Below, piece by piece: positions 60,423 to 64,000 of a DNA stretch of 64,000 bases (positions are counted from its first letter, which is position 1; each line of letters opens with the position of its first letter). A program made the translations under genes and the position numbers. Source of the DNA: Subdoligranulum variabile (GTDB lineage: Bacteria > Bacillota > Clostridia > Oscillospirales > Ruminococcaceae); NCBI RefSeq assembly GCF_025152575.1, contig NZ_CP102293.1, forward strand, positions 992,001 to 1,056,000. The letters run 5' to 3'. Below the pieces are notes generated by a model, which saw nothing but the letters and a program-made list of their open reading frames with translations, was not told the origin of the DNA and did not search any database.

Positions 60423-61355
60423 TCATTCTCCTTTTGTATCGTTTTCCTGTACCAGAGGGGCCGCCTCCGCACTCTGTTCGGTGGGCAGGCCCTGGGTGTA
60501 ACTCATGCTGCCGATGGCGCGGCAGAACTCCTCGTCGGAGTATTTTTTCAGCCAGAAAAGCAGCGCCGCCCCCATGAATTCCTCGCTGCGGCGGCGGGCC
60601 TTGGGCAGCAACGCAAACAGCCCGCCCTCATGGCTCTGGCCGGTGAAGGGATCGGTCCAGACATCGGGCAGATCCCCCGACAGCTTCCGCGGCGAAATAT
60701 GCCCCGTGATGAAGCCCTTGCCGCCGAAAAACCGCTCCGCCACGCCGAAAAATATCTTGCGCAGGCCGTGGCGGCTGGGGAACAGGCTACGCACCTTGTA
60801 GGTGTAGTAGAAAGCGTCGGCCAGGTATTCCACCGGGACATCCTCCCCGTAGACTTCCAGCAGGCAGGTGTGCAGCAGAGAGGTGATGTCGGCCAGCTGT
60901 TCGCCGGCGGGCACCGGGCTGGCATCCTGAGGCAGCACCCGGCCATCGCCGGTGTCCTCCTTGTGCAGCTCGGAATCCAGGGCGATCTCCAGGTACCCGT
61001 GCCCGCCCTTGCCGCCGTAGGGCTGCCCCGGCTGGCACATGGCACAGACAAAGGGATGCACCACCGTGTCGGTGGCGTAGTGGCAGAGAAATCCCAGGGC
61101 GTACTCCACCTGAGGCCGGGTCTTCACGTGGCGGCAGAGACTGTACAGAAACGCACCGGTCTTTTCCTCGTGCATGTGGTCCCCCAGCCCCGGCAGGTCA
61201 TAGTGCCGGTTGGCCCGCTTTTTCCACACCTCATAGCAGAAAAAACTGTCGGGACCGTTGGCCCCCGCGGCAAAAGCCTCGGGGCACTGGATCTTATAAT
61301 GAATGGCGGCCGCCGCCTCGCGGGCGGTACGCACATGGGTATAGCCTTCCGGCAT
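60423..61355 (-). CDS. Zinc-dependent phospholipase C-like protein
   Basis: A 310-residue protein of the Zn-dependent PLC-like family. Metal-ligand candidates are spread along helices: HVRTAREAAAAIHY at the N-terminus, GANGPDSFFCYEVW near 31, LGDHMHEEKTG near 56, and GFLCHYATDTVVHPFVCAM near 86-104. The first residues lack a signal peptide, unlike secreted PLC, so an intracellular role is likely. The Asp/His pattern (HYATD..VHP) is the best evidence. Start ATG 61355 after AAGGAAGTG. Lipase activity is not shown by sequence alone. Confidence 0.8.
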   Translation of the reverse strand: MPEGYTHVRTAREAAAAIHYKIQCPEAFAAGANGPDSFFCYEVWKKRANRHYDLPGLGDHMHEEKTGAFLYSLCRHVKTRPQVEYALGFLCHYATDTVVHPFVCAMCQPGQPYGGKGGHGYLEIALDSELHKEDTGDGRVLPQDASPVPAGEQLADITSLLHTCLLEVYGEDVPVEYLADAFYYTYKVRSLFPSRHGLRKIFFGVAERFFGGKGFITGHISPRKLSGDLPDVWTDPFTGQSHEGGLFALLPKARRRSEEFMGAALLFWLKKYSDEEFCRAIGSMSYTQGLPTEQSAEAAPLVQENDTKGE

Positions 61356-61392
61356 GCGGGGTTCACTTCCTTACCTTGTAAAAAGCCTGTTC

Positions 61393-61421
61393 ATTGTACC
61401 CCGCCGGGGGCGAAAAGTCAA
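61393..61421 (-). promoter_or_regulatory. Promoter of the PLC-like/cyclophilin operon
   Basis: On the - strand TTGACT (61416-61421), 17 nt, TACAAT (61393-61398), about 30 nt upstream of the start codon. Confidence 0.87.
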
Positions 61422-61617
61422 ATAGCCTCTTCAAAGAGGAGGTTCGGATTCAGCGGCTGCGCCGCATCTCCTGCGCCTCCCCTTTGGATTCCCACCATCG
61501 CCAAAATCTGTGTTTTCATGCCGTACGGCGACTCAAACGCAGATTTTGGCTCTCAAGGAATCCCCATCGTCGGCACATGTCCGCCGATGGGGATAGATTT
61601 TAATTTTGCTATAGGTC
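61422..61617. repeat. Composite palindromic intergenic element
   Basis: This gap holds nested inverted repeats. GCCAAAATCTGTGTTT (61500-61515) pairs with 61535-61550 with one G-T; outer arms GGATTCC/GGAATCC (61486-61492 with 61557-61563) and inner palindrome GCCGTACGGC (61520-61529) share the axis. A second hairpin CCCCATCG/CGATGGGG (61562-61569 with 61585-61592) abuts it, and small stems GCGGC/GCCGC and CCTCTT/AGAGG lie to the left. It may be a MITE-like or REP-like repeat, or a compound terminator of the MFS gene. Confidence 0.6.
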
Positions 61618-62985
61618 TTATATTTTCCGCTCGTCGCCGTGCAGGGTGCGGGGCAGCACAAAGAAGTACAGCAGCGCGCCTGCAATGATGATGATAATCA
61701 CCGACAAAATGCCGTAGGGGCCGGCGGCCTTGTTGATGGCGTCCACCTGCTCGGCGGTGGCGGTGGCGGCGGTGAGGCCCTGGTCGGCGAGCATCCGGGA
61801 GGCGGCCAGCGCGCTGACGGCGCCCACCAGGGTGGGTCCCAGGATGGAGGAGAACTTGCCGAAGATGTCAAAGAAGCCGAAGAACTCGCCGCTGCGGTCC
61901 CTGTCGGGGATGAGTTTGCCGAACATAGAGCGGGACAGCGCCTGGATGCCGCCCTGACTGGTGGCGCAGAGCACCGCCAGCATCCAGAACTGCCACAGGC
62001 TATTCATGAAGAAGGCGAAGATGCAGATGAACATGTAGACGCAGATGCCCACGCCCACCATGCGGCGGGCACCGAACCGGGAGGCCAACTTCATGTAGAG
62101 CAGGCAGAAGGGCAGGCCCAGCACCTGCACCAGCAGAAGCGCCAGCAGCATGCCGGCGGAATCCAGGCCCAGGTTGGTGCCGTAGCTGGTGGCCATGCTG
62201 ATAATGGTATGGACGCCGTCGATATAGAAGAAATAGGAGATGATGTAGACCAGCATGGGTTTGTCGGCGCCGATCTCCCGGATGGTGGCAAAAACGCCCT
62301 TGATGTTGCGGCCGATGTCCCCTTTTTCGTAGGGTTTGCCGGAGGTCTGCTGACAGTTTTTCAGCAGCGGGAGGCTGAAGACCAGCCACCACACGGCGGT
62401 GATGGCGAAGATCACGCCCAGGCAGGTGAGCATGGGGATACCCACGGCGTTCATGATGAGGAAGATCAGCAGCGGGATGGTGGAACCGCCGATGTAGCCC
62501 AGGCCGTAGCCCATGGTGGACACCGCGTCCATCCGGTCCTCGGTGGTGATGTCGGTGAGGAAGGCGTCGTAGTAGATGCAGGAAGCATCAAAGCCTATGG
62601 TGCTGAGGATATACAGCACCAGGACGATGGCCGCCACCCGGCCCGCCGCGTCGGTGGAGGAGGTGAAGTCCATGCCGGGGGTAAAGGCCAGCCCCGCCAC
62701 CGACAGCACGCCCAGCGCCAGAAAGGCGGTGAACAGCTTTTTGCGCATGCCGCGGATGTCGCCGAAGACCCCCAGGAAAGGCGCCGACAGCGCCACAATG
62801 GCCATGGCGATGCTGGTGGCGTAGCCCCAGGTGGACATGCTGGAAACACTGTCGGCGGTGTATTCGGCCACCGAGTCAAAGAAGATGGGCAGGATCGTCA
62901 CCACGATGACCGAGTGGGCGCTGTTGGCCCAGTCGTACATCATCCAGCTCAGTTCCTGCTTGGTAAATTTTTTCAGGAAACCCAT
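61618..62985 (-). CDS. MFS transporter, Atg22/UMF1-type
   Basis: A 455-residue protein with twelve helices. The N-terminal WMMYDWANSAHSVIVVTILPIFF is the hallmark of the UMF1/Atg22-like MFS group, followed by SAPFLGVFGDIRGMRKKLF (MFS motif A region) and GGIQALSRSMFGKLIPDRDRSGEFFGFF in the second half. Eukaryotic Atg22 exports amino acids from vacuoles; the bacterial cargo is unknown. ATG 62985 is chosen (GGGAGG 9 nt upstream); a TTG two codons earlier is less likely. Confidence 0.9.
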   Translation of the reverse strand: MGFLKKFTKQELSWMMYDWANSAHSVIVVTILPIFFDSVAEYTADSVSSMSTWGYATSIAMAIVALSAPFLGVFGDIRGMRKKLFTAFLALGVLSVAGLAFTPGMDFTSSTDAAGRVAAIVLVLYILSTIGFDASCIYYDAFLTDITTEDRMDAVSTMGYGLGYIGGSTIPLLIFLIMNAVGIPMLTCLGVIFAITAVWWLVFSLPLLKNCQQTSGKPYEKGDIGRNIKGVFATIREIGADKPMLVYIISYFFYIDGVHTIISMATSYGTNLGLDSAGMLLALLLVQVLGLPFCLLYMKLASRFGARRMVGVGICVYMFICIFAFFMNSLWQFWMLAVLCATSQGGIQALSRSMFGKLIPDRDRSGEFFGFFDIFGKFSSILGPTLVGAVSALAASRMLADQGLTAATATAEQVDAINKAAGPYGILSVIIIIIAGALLYFFVLPRTLHGDERKI

Positions 62986-63020
62986 GAACAAGTTCCTCCC
63001 GTTCTGTCAAACATAAAAAT

Positions 63021-63049
63021 ATTGTACCATCCGGAACGGGGAAAAACAA
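63021..63049 (-). promoter_or_regulatory. Promoter of the MFS transporter gene
   Basis: On the - strand TTGTTT (63044-63049), 17 nt, TACAAT (63021-63026), directly after the preceding gene's terminator. Confidence 0.78.
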
Positions 63050-63055
63050 CCAAAA

Positions 63056-63082
63056 ACGCCCCGTTTTCTGTCAACGGGGCGT
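63056..63082 (-). terminator. Terminator of the SpoU methyltransferase gene (copy 2)
   Basis: A 10-bp stem ACGCCCCGTT (63056-63065) with AACGGGGCGT (63073-63082) and a 7-nt loop, followed on the - strand by TTTTTGGTTGTTTTT. Confidence 0.9.
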
Positions 63083-63118
63083 AAAAAATATGTCATCTTT
63101 TTGGGGCAGATTGTCGGT

Positions 63119-63946
63119 TCACCGCGCCCGCAGCTGCCAGAAGGCCACCGCCGCGGCCGCTCCCACATTGAGGGAATCCACCCCGTGCTGCATGGGGATC
63201 ATGACGGTGGCATCGCACCGGGCGATGGTTTCGGCGGCCAGGCCGTCCCCCTCGGTGCCCAGGACGATGGCCAGTTTCTCCGCCGCCTGCAGGGCGGGGT
63301 CATCCACCGGCAGCGCCCGGTCATCCAAGGCCATGGCGGCAGTGGTGAAGCCCATGGCGTGCAGCCGGGCCAGCCCTGCTTCGGGCCATTGGGTCTTGTC
63401 CTCCCCCAGCCGCGCCCAGGGCACCTGGAACACCGTGCCCATGCTCACCCGGATGGCGCGGCGGCACAGCGGATCGCAGCAGGAGGGCGACAGCAGCACA
63501 GCATCCATCCCCAGCGCCGCCGCCGACCGGAAGATGGCCCCGATGTTGGTGGAATCCACGATCCCCTCCAACACGGCCACCCGCCGGGCGTTCCGGCAGA
63601 CCTCCTCGGCGGTACGGGGCGCCGGGCGGTGCATGGCGCAGAGCACGCCCCGGGTCAGGGCATAGCCGGTAAGACTTTCCAGCACGGCCCGGTCCGCCGT
63701 GTAGACAGTGGCGTCGGGGCAGCGGGCCAGCACCCCCGCCGCCGGGCCCTCGATCTGGCGGCGCTCCATGAGAAAGGAGAGGGGTTTGTACCCGGCGTCC
63801 AGCGCCGTGCCGATAACCTTGGGGCTTTCGGCGATGAATACGCCTTTTTCCGGTTCCAGCTTGTTGCGCAGCTGGGCTTCGGTGAGCCGGGCGTAGACGT
63901 CCAGTTCCGGGGCTGACAGGTCGGTGATTTCCACAATGTTGGGCAT
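63119..63946 (-). CDS. SpoU/TrmH-family RNA 2'-O-methyltransferase (copy 2)
   Basis: A 275-residue SPOUT methyltransferase. The N-terminal part has TEAQLRNKLEPEKGVFIAESPKVI, a substrate-binding domain common in TrmH-like enzymes. SpoU motifs 1-3 are VLEGIVDSTNIGAIFRSAAALG near 125, IVLGTEGDGL near 220 and IPMQHGVDSLNVGAAAA near 245. ATG 63946 (MPNIVEI) has AAGAGGAACAACCT upstream; the frame is open further upstream without a site. It differs clearly from the copy at 24179-24952, so the two probably modify different positions. Confidence 0.9.
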   Translation of the reverse strand: MPNIVEITDLSAPELDVYARLTEAQLRNKLEPEKGVFIAESPKVIGTALDAGYKPLSFLMERRQIEGPAAGVLARCPDATVYTADRAVLESLTGYALTRGVLCAMHRPAPRTAEEVCRNARRVAVLEGIVDSTNIGAIFRSAAALGMDAVLLSPSCCDPLCRRAIRVSMGTVFQVPWARLGEDKTQWPEAGLARLHAMGFTTAAMALDDRALPVDDPALQAAEKLAIVLGTEGDGLAAETIARCDATVMIPMQHGVDSLNVGAAAAVAFWQLRAR

Positions 63947-64000
63947 AGGTTGTTCCTCTTTCTGTTTCCTCTTGGTTCCAGCATACCCCAAAACCGGCCA

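Noticed and set aside
1..64000. CRISPR array, tRNA genes, rRNA genes, insertion sequences or prophage
   Set aside because: No regularly spaced repeats, no cloverleaf with T-arm GTTCRA pattern in a plausible place, no transposase, integrase or phage protein motifs were seen while reading both strands.

Overview
The window looks like part of a GC-rich Clostridia chromosome, probably Oscillospirales near the Faecalibacterium/Subdoligranulum/Gemmiger group. This is inferred from typical Firmicutes gene orders (plsX-rnc-smc-ftsY, dprA-topA-trmFO, yhbY-nadD-yqeK-rsfS, a DUF1934 gene before argS), membrane-anchored RNase Y, LytR-CpsA-Psr proteins, strong GGAGG ribosome binding sites and TTGACA/TATAAT promoters. 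I see no rRNA, tRNA, CRISPR array, insertion sequence or prophage gene.

Layout. 1-1903: the 3' part of feoB, closed by a bidirectional terminator. 1968-6114 (-): a GtrB-type glycosyltransferase and two tandem GtrII-type membrane transferases. 6245-29789 (-): a very long, tightly packed co-directional block. It runs from a consensus promoter at 29967-29995 through an L20-type leader, infC-rpmI-rplT, a CotH/DUF4956/VTC trio, a SpoU methyltransferase, dprA, topA, trmFO, plsX, rnc, smc, ftsY, rdgB, yhbY, a nadD-yqeK fusion, an LCP protein and rsfS to leuS with its terminator. 30119-34298 (+): ddl, murI, a DUF1934 gene and argS, so cell-wall precursor supply and arginyl-tRNA synthesis.

34299-35607 is the most unusual stretch. 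It is AT-rich, holds no gene-sized ORF, and is bounded by an extended -10 promoter and a very strong intrinsic terminator. It is packed with short hairpins and internal repeats. I read it as a structured noncoding RNA of about 1 kb of the large ornate kind; the class is unassigned.

35608-41036 (-): a GNAT acetyltransferase, a small orphan protein, then an operon of Asp/Glu racemase, metG, an EamA transporter and tatD. 41279-42820 (+): a GT-C-like membrane protein. 42926-49336 (-): RNase Y, a heterodimeric ABC exporter and its MarR regulator. A possible small RNA lies upstream of marR. 49767-51620 (+): an Lrp/AsnC regulator, a zinc-ribbon membrane protein and a GT2 glycosyltransferase. 51662-59802 (-): a surface-polysaccharide-like membrane locus with a LegB-type dehydratase, a DUF2142 protein and two copies of a two-gene module (large GT-C-like protein plus small membrane protein). 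59949-63946 (-): cyclophilin, a Zn-dependent phospholipase C-like protein, an Atg22/UMF1-type MFS transporter and a second SpoU methyltransferase.

The window mostly combines translation, RNA processing and chromosome maintenance genes with envelope glycan assembly. The clearest candidates for new biology are the large RNA at 34477-35505, the nadD-yqeK fusion with an internal start, and the duplicated membrane module.
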